Notes under the pieces: generated by a model
The model's input: only the letters and a program-made list of their open reading frames with translations
The model's database searches: none
Told to the model about the DNA's origin: nothing
Made by a program: the position numbers and the translations under genes
Part shown: positions 1 through 7,732 of the stretch, in pieces
Layout: the number at the start of each line of letters is the position of its first letter
How positions within the stretch are numbered: the first letter of the stretch is position 1
Assembly (NCBI RefSeq): GCF_934643405.1
Contig: NZ_CAKUCL010000097.1
Location: 1 to 23,558 of the forward strand
Direction of reading: 5' to 3'
Length of the DNA stretch: 23,558 nucleotides
From: an uncultured Actinoplanes sp.
Lineage (GTDB): Bacteria > Actinomycetota > Actinomycetes > Mycobacteriales > Micromonosporaceae

Positions 1-151
1 GAACGCGGCCACCCGGCTTTGGCGGGCCCGGCTGGGTGCCACGAACGCCCTCACCCGGCCGCCGGGCGGAGCTGCGGGGTCAAGCCGACCGGCATAGCCG
101 CCGGGGAGTCGCCGGGCCAAGCCGCCGGGCCGCCGGGCCGAGTCGCCGAGG

Positions 152-1705
152 TCAGAGTTTCGCCGGCTCCGGCGGGGACGGCGGTTCCTCGGCCGGCTTC
201 GCGGCGGCAGCCCGGCCGAACATGCGCGAAGGCCAGGCCCGCACCGCGACGGCCCACGGAGCGTCCGGGCTGTTCAGCGGGCCGCCGTCCGGGTCGGCAT
301 CCGGCCCGTACGTCTGACGCACCACATCAAGCTCGGGCCGCCAGATCTCCCGGATCACCATTCCGCACAGGACCGCCACCGTCACGAAGCGCAGCGTCGA
401 GGCCAGCACGAACGTGCCTTCCGGGATGACCGGCTTACCCCCGGCCCCCATCAGCTCGGCATAGAACGCGGTGAAGTACCCGAACTCCGCCACCGTCCAC
501 GCGATGATCGCCCCCCAGCGCGGCCGCGCCAGCACGATCAACGGGAGCAGCCAGAGCACGTACTGCTGCGACCACACCTTGCTGGTCAGCAGGAACGCCG
601 CCACCACCAGGAAGGCGAGCTGGGCCAGCCGGGGCCGGCGCGGCGCCAGGAACGCCAGGACGGCGATGGCCACGCAGGCAAGCCCGAACAACGCGTACGT
701 CAGGATGTTGAGGGTCGAGGTGTGGTTGCTCAGCCACTGGAACGGGCCCTGGGCGAGCGGCGAACCGGTGTGCCACTTGCCGTCGAGGTAGCGCCCGATG
801 TACCAGAACGTGCCCCAGTCGATCGGCCGGTCGTGGTTCAGCTTGAAGAACTGCATCCAGCTGTCGTGGTAATACCGCCAGACCGGATAGTTGACCGCGC
901 CCCAGGCGACCACGGCGCCGCCCATCGCCCAGAGCCATCTCTTCACCGTCTGCGATCGCAGCGCCAGGATCAGCAGCGGGCCGAGGATGAACAGCGGCCA
1001 CAACTTCGCCGCGCCGCCGAGCCCCAGGAAGACGCCGGCCCAGAGGGCTTTGTTCTTCGACCAGAGGTAGAGGCCGATCGCGGCCAGCCCGATGGCCAGG
1101 AAGTCCCAGTTCACCGTGGCCGTGAAGAAGATGATCGGGGAGAGCGCGAAGATCGCCGCATCCCAGGGGCGCCGCCGCCGTAGCGCGAGGATCACCGCCG
1201 CCGTCGCGACCGCCAGCGCCGACAGCACCAGCGCGTTCGCGTCGTAGAACCACGTGCCCTGGTTGATCTCCGGGTGCTTCTCGCCGTACGCGTGGATCGG
1301 CAGCCCGAGCGCGCCCATGAAGTAGCCGGTGACGACCGGGTATTCGACCGGGTGGTCCTTGTACGGAACCTTGCCCTCGTTGAGCCCCTCGGCGTAGTAG
1401 AGAGCCAGCACGTCGGTGTAGCAATAGCGCGTGTACTGGATGTTCTTCTGCCAGTTGCCGTCCTGGCACGGCGACTTCTGCACCCAGGACAGCGCGAGCG
1501 TGAGACAGGTCAGCGCCAGGATGATCCGGGCCGCGCTCCAGAACCGTCCGCGCTTCGCCTCCGGCCGCACCGCGTGCGAGCCGAGCGGTCCGCCGATCGC
1601 CTCGGACAGTCCGCGCACGAAGCCGTCCCGCGTCGCCTGGACGACGGGTGGCTCCTGGGGCTGGCCGGACTCCGGGGGCCGCTGCGCGCTCATGTCAGGC
1701 ATCAT
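152..1705 (-). CDS. Polytopic membrane glycosyltransferase, family 87 (DUF2029) type
   Basis: Predicted 517-aa integral membrane protein, probably a polyprenyl-phosphate-mannose-dependent transferase that adds sugars to envelope glycolipids or glycans on the outer face of the membrane. A cytoplasmic tail of about 55 residues precedes the first hydrophobic helix (about 57-74), and many further membrane segments follow. The conserved block at about 97-127 reads TDV-LYYAEGLN-GKVPYKDHPVEYPVVTG; acidic residues in this loop are typical of the family. The C-terminal tail is charged and Pro-rich. Three in-frame ATGs lie at 1705, 1702 and 1693. The first was chosen because a GAGGA-like site lies about 12 bases upstream, so the start is uncertain by four residues. 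In mycobacteria a homologue likewise sits beside ponA1 and the DUF5318 gene, which supports an envelope role. The exact sugar and acceptor cannot be read from the sequence. Confidence 0.85.
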   Translation of the reverse strand: MMPDMSAQRPPESGQPQEPPVVQATRDGFVRGLSEAIGGPLGSHAVRPEAKRGRFWSAARIILALTCLTLALSWVQKSPCQDGNWQKNIQYTRYCYTDVLALYYAEGLNEGKVPYKDHPVEYPVVTGYFMGALGLPIHAYGEKHPEINQGTWFYDANALVLSALAVATAAVILALRRRRPWDAAIFALSPIIFFTATVNWDFLAIGLAAIGLYLWSKNKALWAGVFLGLGGAAKLWPLFILGPLLILALRSQTVKRWLWAMGGAVVAWGAVNYPVWRYYHDSWMQFFKLNHDRPIDWGTFWYIGRYLDGKWHTGSPLAQGPFQWLSNHTSTLNILTYALFGLACVAIAVLAFLAPRRPRLAQLAFLVVAAFLLTSKVWSQQYVLWLLPLIVLARPRWGAIIAWTVAEFGYFTAFYAELMGAGGKPVIPEGTFVLASTLRFVTVAVLCGMVIREIWRPELDVVRQTYGPDADPDGGPLNSPDAPWAVAVRAWPSRMFGRAAAAKPAEEPPSPPEPAKL

Positions 1706-1753
1706 GCCGTATTCCGGTCCTCGAATCGGTCACGACCTCGGCCCCCATCGACA

Positions 1754-1782
1754 CCGGCGCGCACCCAGGGGGTGCGCGCCGG
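1754..1782 (-). terminator. Terminator-like hairpin between the PBP and glycosyltransferase genes
   Basis: A perfect 13-bp inverted repeat (1754-1766 and 1770-1782) has a 3-base loop. It lies 23 bases past the stop of the PBP gene and before the glycosyltransferase start, both on the minus strand. There is no T-tract, as is common for hairpin terminators in high-GC actinobacteria. It could act as a full terminator or lower read-through into the next gene. Confidence 0.7.
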
Positions 1783-1804
1783 CACTGTTCAGCGAGGAAC
1801 CCGG

Positions 1805-4555
1805 CTAGTTGCCGTCGTCCTCATTCGTCGTCCCGTCCTGTGGGGCGCCGGGGAATGTCGGTAGCCCGCCGGGCTGGACCGGGTCGGTGTTGCCGCCGCC
1901 GTTGGGGTTGCCGCCCCCGTTGGGCCGGCCACCACCGTTGTTGCCGCCGCCGTTGTTGCCGCCACCGTTGTTGCCACCGTTGTTGCCACCACCGTTGTTG
2001 CCGTCACCGCAGCCGGTGCCGATCAGACCGAGCAGGCAGTTCCCGTCGGGCTGGGTGCTGGGCGGCGGCTTCTGGCCGTTGGCGTACGGGCTGTTCGGGT
2101 CGCCGGTCTTCTGGCGGGGCGGGAAGTCCTTCTTGTCGTAGTCCATCGCCTTGGCGGCGGCGTTGAGGAAGTCGCGCCAGATCAGCGACGGCGTGCCGGC
2201 ACCGAACATGTCCTTGCCGCTGGACTCCTTCAGCTCCACCTTGCCCTTGGCGCCGCCGACCCACACCGTGGCCGCGAGTTGCGGGATGCCACCGACGAAC
2301 CAGCAGTCACCGCTGCCCGCCTTGTACTCCCAGGTACCACTCTTGGCGATCGCCTCGCGGCCGTTGCGCAGATCGCGATCGTCGACCTCGACGATCTCCT
2401 TCATCACGGCCTGCAGGTTCGACATCTGAGCGGCGTCGAAGACCCGGTTACCGGCCGTCTTCTCCTGGCCGACGATCTTGACCTTGCCGGTGTCGGCGTC
2501 GACCTGCTTCACCGACTTGATGAAGTGGGCCGCGTGGTGCACCCCGCCGTTGACGATCGTGGCCACACCCTCGGCGTGCTCTAGCGGGACGACGCGGTAC
2601 TGACCGAACGCGACCTCGTTGTCGAAGTAGCCCGACTTCAGCCACGTCGACTTGTCGGTCTTGGTGAGGTCGACCATCTTGCCGTTGGGGAACTGCTTGT
2701 TGCCGTCGGTGAACATGTGCTTCAGGCCGGCCGCCTTGGCGGCGCTGATGACCTTGTCGCGGCCGATCTTGTCGGCGATCCAGTAGAACGGGAAGTTGTA
2801 CGACTTGATCGTCGCGATTTCCAGCTTGCAGTTCTTGATGCCGCCGCCGGTGACGCAGGTCTTGCCCGGATCCTGGCCGGCGTTACTGATCTCGGTGCCG
2901 TTGTTCCGCTTGAGCGTGCCGTCCCAGGTCGTGTCGAAGGAGATGTCCTCCTTCAGGCCCGCCGCCAGCGTATAGATCTTGAACGTCGAGCCGGGGGACT
3001 GGCCACCGATGATGCCCGAGCCGTCCCCGGCCATGTAGCCGCCGTAGTCCTGCCCGTTCGGATCGTCACCGCCGTAGTAGGCGAGGACCGCACCGGTGTT
3101 CGGGTCGATGCCGATGACCGCGGCCTGGTAGGAGGCCGGCCGGCCGTGCATCGGCGACTCCTTGCTCTGCCGCGAACCGGCTTCCTCGGCCGCCTTCTGC
3201 ACCGCCGGGTTGATCGTCGTGGTGACCGTGTAACCGCCGTGGCCGAACTCTTCCTGGCTGATGCCCATGGCGGCGAGCTCGTTCTTGACGTGCCGGATGA
3301 TCATGCCGACCGGCTTGTTCAGCGCGGAGTTCTTCGACGGGCCGGAGTTGGGCTTCCGGATGTTCGTCGGGTACTTCCGCGCGTCGTACTGAGCCGGAGT
3401 GATCCAGCCCATCTCCTTCATGTTCTTCATCGTGTACTCCCACCGGGCCTTGGCGTCCGGCAGGTTGTAGTTCGGGTCGTAGCCCCGGTGCGCGGCGTTC
3501 GGGTAGGGCTGCTTGATGATCGAGGCGAGCACCGCGGCCTCGTCCGGCGTGATCGCGTTCTTTTCCCCGGCGGGCGTCAGCACCGACTTGCCGAAGTAGC
3601 CCTGCGCCGCGGCCTCGATCCCGTACCTGCCCTCGCCCAGGTCGACGTAGTTCAGGTACATGCCCATGATCTGATCTTTGTTGTACTTCGACTCGAGCTT
3701 GCGGGCGATCACGGCCTCGCGCAGCTTGCGGTTGATGCTGATGGCCTTGAGCTCGGCCGCGTGCCGCGCGTACTGCTGAGTGATCGTCGAGGCACCCTGG
3801 GTCGCGCCACCGGTGAAGTTGTTCCACGCGGCGCGGATGATGCCCTTCATGTCGATGCCGTGGTGCGTGTAGAAGTTCTTGTCCTCGGCCGCGGCGACGG
3901 CCCGCTCGACAATCTTGTTGATCTTCTCCTCGGGGACCACCGTGCGGTTCTGGTCGCCGATCTTGGCCAGGGTCGCGCCCTTGGAGTCGAGGATCACATT
4001 GGCCTGAGACTCGGTGACCGGCGGCGGCAGCTCGACGTCGTCGAAGAAGTAGGTGCCCCCGACCACGCCGGCGCCCAGCAGGATGACCAGGACGGCGGCC
4101 GCCGCGGTCAGGATGTTGGTGCGGCGGCGCTTCTTCGCCGCCTTCGACTTGTCCTTGCCCCGGCCGCCCGGCGGTTCGCCACCCGCGGCGCCACCCGGGC
4201 GGACCGCCGCCCGGGCCACGGAAGCGCGGCCGGGCGGGGCCGAGCCGACCGACGCGCTGCCCACCGACGCACTGCCCACCGAGGCACGACCGCCGGGGCG
4301 GGCGCTACCGACCGCGGCGCTGCCGGTGACACCACCCACCGAGGCGCTGCCGACGGAGGCCCGGCCGGCCGAGGCGCCGCCGACGGAGGCACTGCCGACA
4401 GAGGCGCGTCCACCGGCCCCACGGCGGTACGCATCGGGCGCGGGACGAGCGGTACCCGAGTATCGAGAGGACTGGTCGTCGTCAGGCGCAGAGCCACCGG
4501 ACCCGGGCACCTTGGCCCGGGCACGCGAAGACTGCGGATCGCCGTACGAGTTCAT
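1805..4555 (-). CDS. ponA: Class A penicillin-binding protein (bifunctional transglycosylase/transpeptidase)
   Basis: Predicted 916-aa bifunctional peptidoglycan synthase acting at the outer face of the membrane. In order it has a cytoplasmic region with Ala-Ser-Val-Gly repeats (49-116), a basic stretch KKRRR, one membrane helix (about 148-168), a GT51 transglycosylase domain with the catalytic Glu in AEDKNF (about 224) and GASTITQQ (about 255-262), then a transpeptidase domain with STFK (Ser 523 as nucleophile), SYN (585-587) and KSGT (738-741). The tail from about 850 is Gly/Asn-rich and then acidic. There is no PASTA domain. ATG at 4555 was chosen over an upstream in-frame start at 4624 because GAGGTG lies 7 bases before it and the upstream extension has no family similarity. 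It is the same family as mycobacterial PonA1, next to the DUF5318 gene as in other actinobacteria. Confidence 0.95.
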   Translation of the reverse strand: MNSYGDPQSSRARAKVPGSGGSAPDDDQSSRYSGTARPAPDAYRRGAGGRASVGSASVGGASAGRASVGSASVGGVTGSAAVGSARPGGRASVGSASVGSASVGSAPPGRASVARAAVRPGGAAGGEPPGGRGKDKSKAAKKRRRTNILTAAAAVLVILLGAGVVGGTYFFDDVELPPPVTESQANVILDSKGATLAKIGDQNRTVVPEEKINKIVERAVAAAEDKNFYTHHGIDMKGIIRAAWNNFTGGATQGASTITQQYARHAAELKAISINRKLREAVIARKLESKYNKDQIMGMYLNYVDLGEGRYGIEAAAQGYFGKSVLTPAGEKNAITPDEAAVLASIIKQPYPNAAHRGYDPNYNLPDAKARWEYTMKNMKEMGWITPAQYDARKYPTNIRKPNSGPSKNSALNKPVGMIIRHVKNELAAMGISQEEFGHGGYTVTTTINPAVQKAAEEAGSRQSKESPMHGRPASYQAAVIGIDPNTGAVLAYYGGDDPNGQDYGGYMAGDGSGIIGGQSPGSTFKIYTLAAGLKEDISFDTTWDGTLKRNNGTEISNAGQDPGKTCVTGGGIKNCKLEIATIKSYNFPFYWIADKIGRDKVISAAKAAGLKHMFTDGNKQFPNGKMVDLTKTDKSTWLKSGYFDNEVAFGQYRVVPLEHAEGVATIVNGGVHHAAHFIKSVKQVDADTGKVKIVGQEKTAGNRVFDAAQMSNLQAVMKEIVEVDDRDLRNGREAIAKSGTWEYKAGSGDCWFVGGIPQLAATVWVGGAKGKVELKESSGKDMFGAGTPSLIWRDFLNAAAKAMDYDKKDFPPRQKTGDPNSPYANGQKPPPSTQPDGNCLLGLIGTGCGDGNNGGGNNGGNNGGGNNGGGNNGGGRPNGGGNPNGGGNTDPVQPGGLPTFPGAPQDGTTNEDDGN
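1889..2008 (-). repeat. Gly/Asn-rich repeat coding for the PBP C-terminus
   Basis: In-frame repeats of an Asn-Asn-Gly-Gly-Gly type unit encode roughly residues 850-889 of the penicillin-binding protein. The DNA is a run of near-identical 12-15 base units and is probably length-variable between strains. The encoded segment is predicted to be flexible and extracytoplasmic. Confidence 0.8.
4208..4411 (-). repeat. Ala-Ser-Val-Gly repeat coding for the PBP cytoplasmic N-terminus
   Basis: About 68 codons encode repeats of the form ASVGSASVG with inserts such as GRASVGS and RPGG. The segment precedes the membrane helix and so should be cytoplasmic and disordered. It is rich in Ser that could be phosphorylated, but no kinase motif is specific enough to claim. 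Confidence 0.8.
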
Positions 4556-4588
4556 GCGGTCACACCTCGGTCGCGGGGGCGCACACGG

Positions 4589-4607
4589 AAAAAGCCCTGG
4601 AGGGGCT
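4589..4607 (-). terminator. Small hairpin with T-run, terminator or attenuator upstream of the PBP gene
   Basis: On the minus strand AGCCC, a 5-base loop and GGGCT (4603-4607 paired with 4593-4597) are followed directly by a run of T residues (4592-4589). It lies between the DUF5318 stop and the PBP start, about 35 bases before the PBP ATG. That suits either termination of the DUF5318 transcript or attenuation in the PBP leader. The stem is only 5 bp, so strength is uncertain. Confidence 0.5.
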
Positions 4608-4747
4608 CTCGCCGACGGCGCCACAAGCGGACGATTTGGGCTGCAAACCGGCAGCCGCCCTGTCGGATGTCAAAGCTGACCGATCATGGCGCTGGATGCG
4701 CGAGTCGGTCGGGGTCGTGCCAAAGGTAGCGGGATCGAGCCACATCA

Positions 4748-5215
4748 TCAGCGGCCGTCCCACCCGTGCGACGACGACCCGGTCTCGCGGTGGCGGCCCG
4801 CGGTGGACGAGGCCGCGACGGCCTCGTCCTGATCATGTTCGTCGGCTGTCAGCGCGTCCCGGCCGAGCAGGAACTGCTGGGCCAGGTGATTCCACGCGCA
4901 GGAACGGCACACCTCCACGACGAACACCTGGAACTCACGCAGCGTCATGGCCAGGATCGGCAGCTCGGCGAGCTTCCGGGCCTGTCCGGCCGACTGCTTG
5001 AGTTCATCGCCGTAGATGTAATGCACGAGAGTCAGATTGTCGCGGCGGCAGACCGGGCACCGTTCGTCCGTCGGCTCGCCGTGGAAACGAGCAGCGTTTT
5101 TCAGGTATGGCGAAGCATCACAGACCTCGAGAGTCCCAATGCGACCACTGTGCAGGTCACGCAGCACTGCTCGCTTCTGGAGCGAGTAGTCGACGATCTG
5201 CCGCTGCGTGCGCAT
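4748..5215 (-). CDS. DUF5318 family zinc-ribbon-like protein
   Basis: Predicted 155-aa soluble protein matching the actinobacterial DUF5318 family by sequence and by its place between a PadR gene and a class A PBP gene. The start MRTQRQIVDYSLQKRAVL and two Cys pairs, CPVC (about 54-57) and CRSC (about 108-111), suggest one bound zinc. The last 30 residues are polar and low in complexity. The molecular role is unknown. The start at 5215 is supported by a TACTCT -10-like box 7 bases upstream with no Shine-Dalgarno sequence, so the mRNA is probably leaderless. It is divergent from padR and upstream of the PBP gene on the same strand. Confidence 0.85.
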   Translation of the reverse strand: MRTQRQIVDYSLQKRAVLRDLHSGRIGTLEVCDASPYLKNAARFHGEPTDERCPVCRRDNLTLVHYIYGDELKQSAGQARKLAELPILAMTLREFQVFVVEVCRSCAWNHLAQQFLLGRDALTADEHDQDEAVAASSTAGRHRETGSSSHGWDGR

Positions 5216-5222
5216 GGCGAAG

Positions 5223-5228
5223 AGAGTA
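5223..5228 (-). promoter_or_regulatory. -10 box of a leaderless promoter for the DUF5318 gene
   Basis: The minus-strand hexamer TACTCT fits the actinobacterial TANNNT -10 consensus and ends 7 bases before the ATG at 5215. This places the transcription start at or next to the start codon. No clear -35 box was seen. Confidence 0.5.
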
Positions 5229-5297
5229 CGCGGTCCGACGCGTACCGGCGACAGTCATCACACAGCGTGGCGCGCTCATTGCGTAACCACGAACACC

Positions 5298-5326
5298 TTG
5301 CACGGTATCTCCACCGGATCTACGGT
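5298..5326 (+). promoter_or_regulatory. Promoter of the padR-ino1 operon
   Basis: TTGCAC (5298-5303) and TACGGT (5321-5326) are separated by 17 bases, a good match to a housekeeping promoter. The predicted start of transcription, about 5332-5334, lies inside the 23-bp dyad that follows. Confidence 0.6.
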
Positions 5327-5328
5327 GA

Positions 5329-5351
5329 CGATGTATCGGGCCGATACATCG
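5329..5351. promoter_or_regulatory. Perfect 23-bp dyad, probable PadR operator
   Basis: CGATGTATCGG (5329-5339) is followed by one central base and the exact reverse complement (5341-5351). The dyad starts two bases after the -10 box and covers the predicted transcription start of padR-ino1. PadR proteins usually repress their own promoter through such dyads, so autorepression that also controls ino1 is the likely meaning. Confidence 0.7.
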
Positions 5352-5374
5352 AGGCGTGAGTGAGGGGGTGACCG

Positions 5375-6007
5375 GTGCTGGAGATGGCGATTCTCGGCCT
5401 CCTGCAGGAGACCCCGATGCACGGCTACGAGCTCCGTAAGGAACTCGCCACGAAGCTCGGCACGATCCGCGCGGCGATCAGCTACGGCACGCTCTACCCC
5501 ACGCTCAAGCGCCTGAAGAACGCCGGCTGGATCACTGAATCCGCAGCTGACCCCTCGAGCATTCCCCCGATGACCAGCAAACGTGGCCGGGTTGTTTACA
5601 AGATCACGGCGGACGGCAAGGAGCGGTTCGCCGATCTGCTCGCCCAGGCGGGCCCGGAAACCTACGACGACGCGGGTTTCGGGGTGCACTTCGCCTTCTT
5701 CTCCCGGACCGACCGGGCGACCCGGCTGCGCATCCTCGAGGGTCGCCGCCGCCGCATCGAGGAACGCCGCGAGGGTCTGCGCGAGGTGCTTTCCCGCGCC
5801 GCGGGCCGGCTCGACGCGTACACCCTGGAACTTCAGCGCCACGGCCTCGACGCGTGTGAGCGCGAGGTCCGCTGGCTGGAGGAGCTCATCACAAATGAGC
5901 GCTCCGGCCGCACCCCGGCGGGATCCGCCGGGACGCTTCATCTCCCCGCCGATCCGGCTGGGGACGCAACCCCTGAAACCCCGCGTCCGCACCAGGACCG
6001 GCAGTGA
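5375..6007 (+). CDS. PadR family transcriptional regulator
   Basis: Predicted 210-aa DNA-binding regulator. The N-terminal winged helix covers residues 1-80, with the family signatures MLEMAILGLLQETPMHGYEL and YGTLYPTLKRLKNAGWI. A charged, helical C-terminal region (about 95-175) fits the PadR dimerisation domain, and the last 35 residues are Pro-rich. The GTG at 5375 is preceded by GAGGGGG at about 9 bases. It is the first gene of a two-gene operon with ino1, 20 bases away, and its likely operator overlaps the operon promoter. A PadR gene sits beside ino1 in many actinobacteria, including mycobacteria. Its effector is unknown; a signal tied to inositol or the envelope is inference. Confidence 0.9.
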   Translation: MLEMAILGLLQETPMHGYELRKELATKLGTIRAAISYGTLYPTLKRLKNAGWITESAADPSSIPPMTSKRGRVVYKITADGKERFADLLAQAGPETYDDAGFGVHFAFFSRTDRATRLRILEGRRRRIEERREGLREVLSRAAGRLDAYTLELQRHGLDACEREVRWLEELITNERSGRTPAGSAGTLHLPADPAGDATPETPRPHQDRQ

Positions 6008-6012
6008 TGAAC

Positions 6013-6019
6013 AAGGAGG
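6013..6019 (+). promoter_or_regulatory. Strong ribosome-binding site that fixes the ino1 start
   Basis: AAGGAGG lies 8 bases before the ATG at 6028. This argues against the in-frame GTG at 6004 and ATG at 6007, which lie upstream of this site and overlap the end of padR. Confidence 0.85.
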
Positions 6020-6027
6020 CAAACGCG

Positions 6028-7107
6028 ATGGGCTCCGTCCGCGTCGCCATCGTCGGTGTGGGTAACTGCGCCTCGTCCCTCGTGCAGGGCGTCGAGTACT
6101 ACAAGGACGCCGATCCCAGCGATCGTGTCCCGGGTCTCATGCACGTGACCTTCGGCGACTACCACGTGTCCGACGTGAGGTTCGTCGCGGCGTTCGACGT
6201 GGACGCCAAGAAGGTCGGCATGGATCTCGCCGAGGCGATCGTTGCCAGCGAGAACAACACGATCAAGCTGACCGATGTGCCGCCGACCGGCGTGCTGGTC
6301 CAGCGTGGACCCACGTTCGACGGTCTCGGCACGTACTACCGCGAGATCATCGAGGAGTCGACGGCTGAGCCGGTCGACGTGGTCCAGGCTCTGCGCGACG
6401 CCGAGGTCGACGTCGTCGTCTCCTACCTGCCGGTGGGCTCCGAGCAGGCCGACAAGTTCTACGCCCAGGCCGCCATCGACGCGGGCTGCGCCTTCGTCAA
6501 CGCGCTGCCGGTCTTCATCGCGTCGAACCCGGAGTGGGCGCAGAAGTTCACCGACGCCGGCCTGCCGATCGTCGGCGACGACATCAAGAGCCAGGTCGGT
6601 GCGACGATCGTGCACCGCGCTCTGGCGAAGCTGTTCGAGGACCGCGGTGTCGAGCTGCTGCGCACGTACCAGCTCAACTTCGGCGGCAACATGGACTTCA
6701 TGAACATGCTGGAGCGCAACCGCCTGGTCTCCAAGAAGATCTCGAAGACCCAGTCGGTGACCAGCCAGATCCCGCACGAGATGGTCAAGAGCGACGTCCA
6801 CATCGGCCCGTCGGACCACGTGCCGTGGCTGGACGACCGCAAGTGGGCGTACATCCGCCTCGAGGGCCGCTCGTTCGGCGACACCCCGCTGAACGCCGAG
6901 CTCAAGCTCGAGGTGTGGGACTCCCCGAACTCGGCCGGCGTCATCATCGACGCGGTCCGCGCCGCGAAGATCGCCAAGGACCGCGGCATCGGCGGCCCGA
7001 TCCTGTCGGCGTCGAGCTACTTCATGAAGTCCCCGCCGGTCCAGTACAACGACCACGACGCCAAGGAGTCGGTCGAGGCCTTCATCCGCGGCGACATCGA
7101 GCGGTAA
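6028..7107 (+). CDS. ino1: Inositol-3-phosphate synthase
   Basis: Predicted 359-aa cytoplasmic enzyme that converts glucose 6-phosphate to 1D-myo-inositol 3-phosphate with NAD as a recycled cofactor. The product feeds phosphatidylinositol, its mannosides and mycothiol. The NAD-binding loop VGVGNCASSLVQGVEYY is at about 8-24. Other family blocks include SENNTIK, SYLPVGSEQADKFYAQ, VGDDIKSQVGATI, LNFGGNMDF, SKKISKTQ, DHVPWLDDRKWAY and KLEVWDSPNSAGVIIDAVR. Length matches the actinobacterial short form (about 360 aa). It is co-transcribed with padR and ends at a strong terminator. Because mycothiol depends on inositol, this gene links to the redox genes further right. Confidence 0.97.
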   Translation: MGSVRVAIVGVGNCASSLVQGVEYYKDADPSDRVPGLMHVTFGDYHVSDVRFVAAFDVDAKKVGMDLAEAIVASENNTIKLTDVPPTGVLVQRGPTFDGLGTYYREIIEESTAEPVDVVQALRDAEVDVVVSYLPVGSEQADKFYAQAAIDAGCAFVNALPVFIASNPEWAQKFTDAGLPIVGDDIKSQVGATIVHRALAKLFEDRGVELLRTYQLNFGGNMDFMNMLERNRLVSKKISKTQSVTSQIPHEMVKSDVHIGPSDHVPWLDDRKWAYIRLEGRSFGDTPLNAELKLEVWDSPNSAGVIIDAVRAAKIAKDRGIGGPILSASSYFMKSPPVQYNDHDAKESVEAFIRGDIER

Positions 7108-7134
7108 CCCTCAGCCAACCCCGCATCACTGACG

Positions 7135-7169
7135 GAAGCCGGACCGGTCACGGTCCGGCTTCTTTCCTT
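7135..7169 (+). terminator. Intrinsic terminator after ino1
   Basis: A perfect 12-bp stem (7135-7146 and 7151-7162) with the 4-base loop GTCA is followed by a T-rich tail TTTCCTTT. It lies 27 bases after the ino1 stop and separates it from the convergent ogt gene. Confidence 0.9.
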
Positions 7170-7245
7170 TCGTACGGCACAGCCAAGGTCCCGTGGCACT
7201 CGCCCGGCTGGCTGCCCGCTCGAGCTCCTCACGCCCGGCGGCGGA

Positions 7246-7701
7246 TCAACCCCACAACCGGGACAGCGCCACCTTCGCCTCCAGCTCGAGCAGGCGCCTC
7301 TTGCGGTCGAGACCGCCGCCGAAGCCCACCATCTTCCCGCCGGCGCCGACCACCCGATGGCACGGCACGATCACCGGCACGGGGTTGTGGTTGCAGGCCG
7401 TCCCCACGGCGCGCGCCGCGCCCGGATCGCCCAGGCTCGTCGCGATCTGCCCGTACGTGACCATCTCGCCGTACGGAATCCTGGCTATCTCGGCCCACAC
7501 CGCGCGCTCGAACTCCGAGCCGCCGCGCATCTCGACCGGCACGGTGAAGTCGGTCAGGTCGCCGGCGAAGTAGGCCTCGAGCTGCTCGGCGGCCGGATGG
7601 GTCGCGGACGGCCCGGGCGGGGCCCCGAACCGCACCCCGACCACGGTGTCTGCCTCGACGACGACACCCAGCGGCCCGATCGGCGAGTCGATGACGAACA
7701 T
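7246..7701 (-). CDS. ogt: Methylated-DNA--protein-cysteine methyltransferase
   Basis: Predicted 151-aa suicide repair protein that removes alkyl groups from O6-alkylguanine in DNA onto its own cysteine. The C-terminal domain carries the active site PCHRVVGAGG with acceptor Cys at about 114, the helix-turn-helix region YGEMVTYGQIA (about 77-87) and GAARAVGTACNHNP. The N-terminal domain is short, as in Ogt. It lies 31 bases after the cca stop on the same strand, so the two are probably co-transcribed. The ATG at 7701 gives the usual N-terminus MFVIDSPIGPLG; a TTG at 7731 would add ten residues without family similarity. No good Shine-Dalgarno site distinguishes them. Confidence 0.93.
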   Translation of the reverse strand: MFVIDSPIGPLGVVVEADTVVGVRFGAPPGPSATHPAAEQLEAYFAGDLTDFTVPVEMRGGSEFERAVWAEIARIPYGEMVTYGQIATSLGDPGAARAVGTACNHNPVPVIVPCHRVVGAGGKMVGFGGGLDRKRRLLELEAKVALSRLWG

Positions 7702-7732
7702 GCCCCCGATTCTGCCTCGGGGGTATGACAAG

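Noticed and set aside
2717..4729. Long plus-strand open frame of 670 codons opposite the PBP gene
   Set aside because: It is the mirror of a strongly supported minus-strand gene, has Arg/Val/Asp-rich nonsense composition and no family motif.
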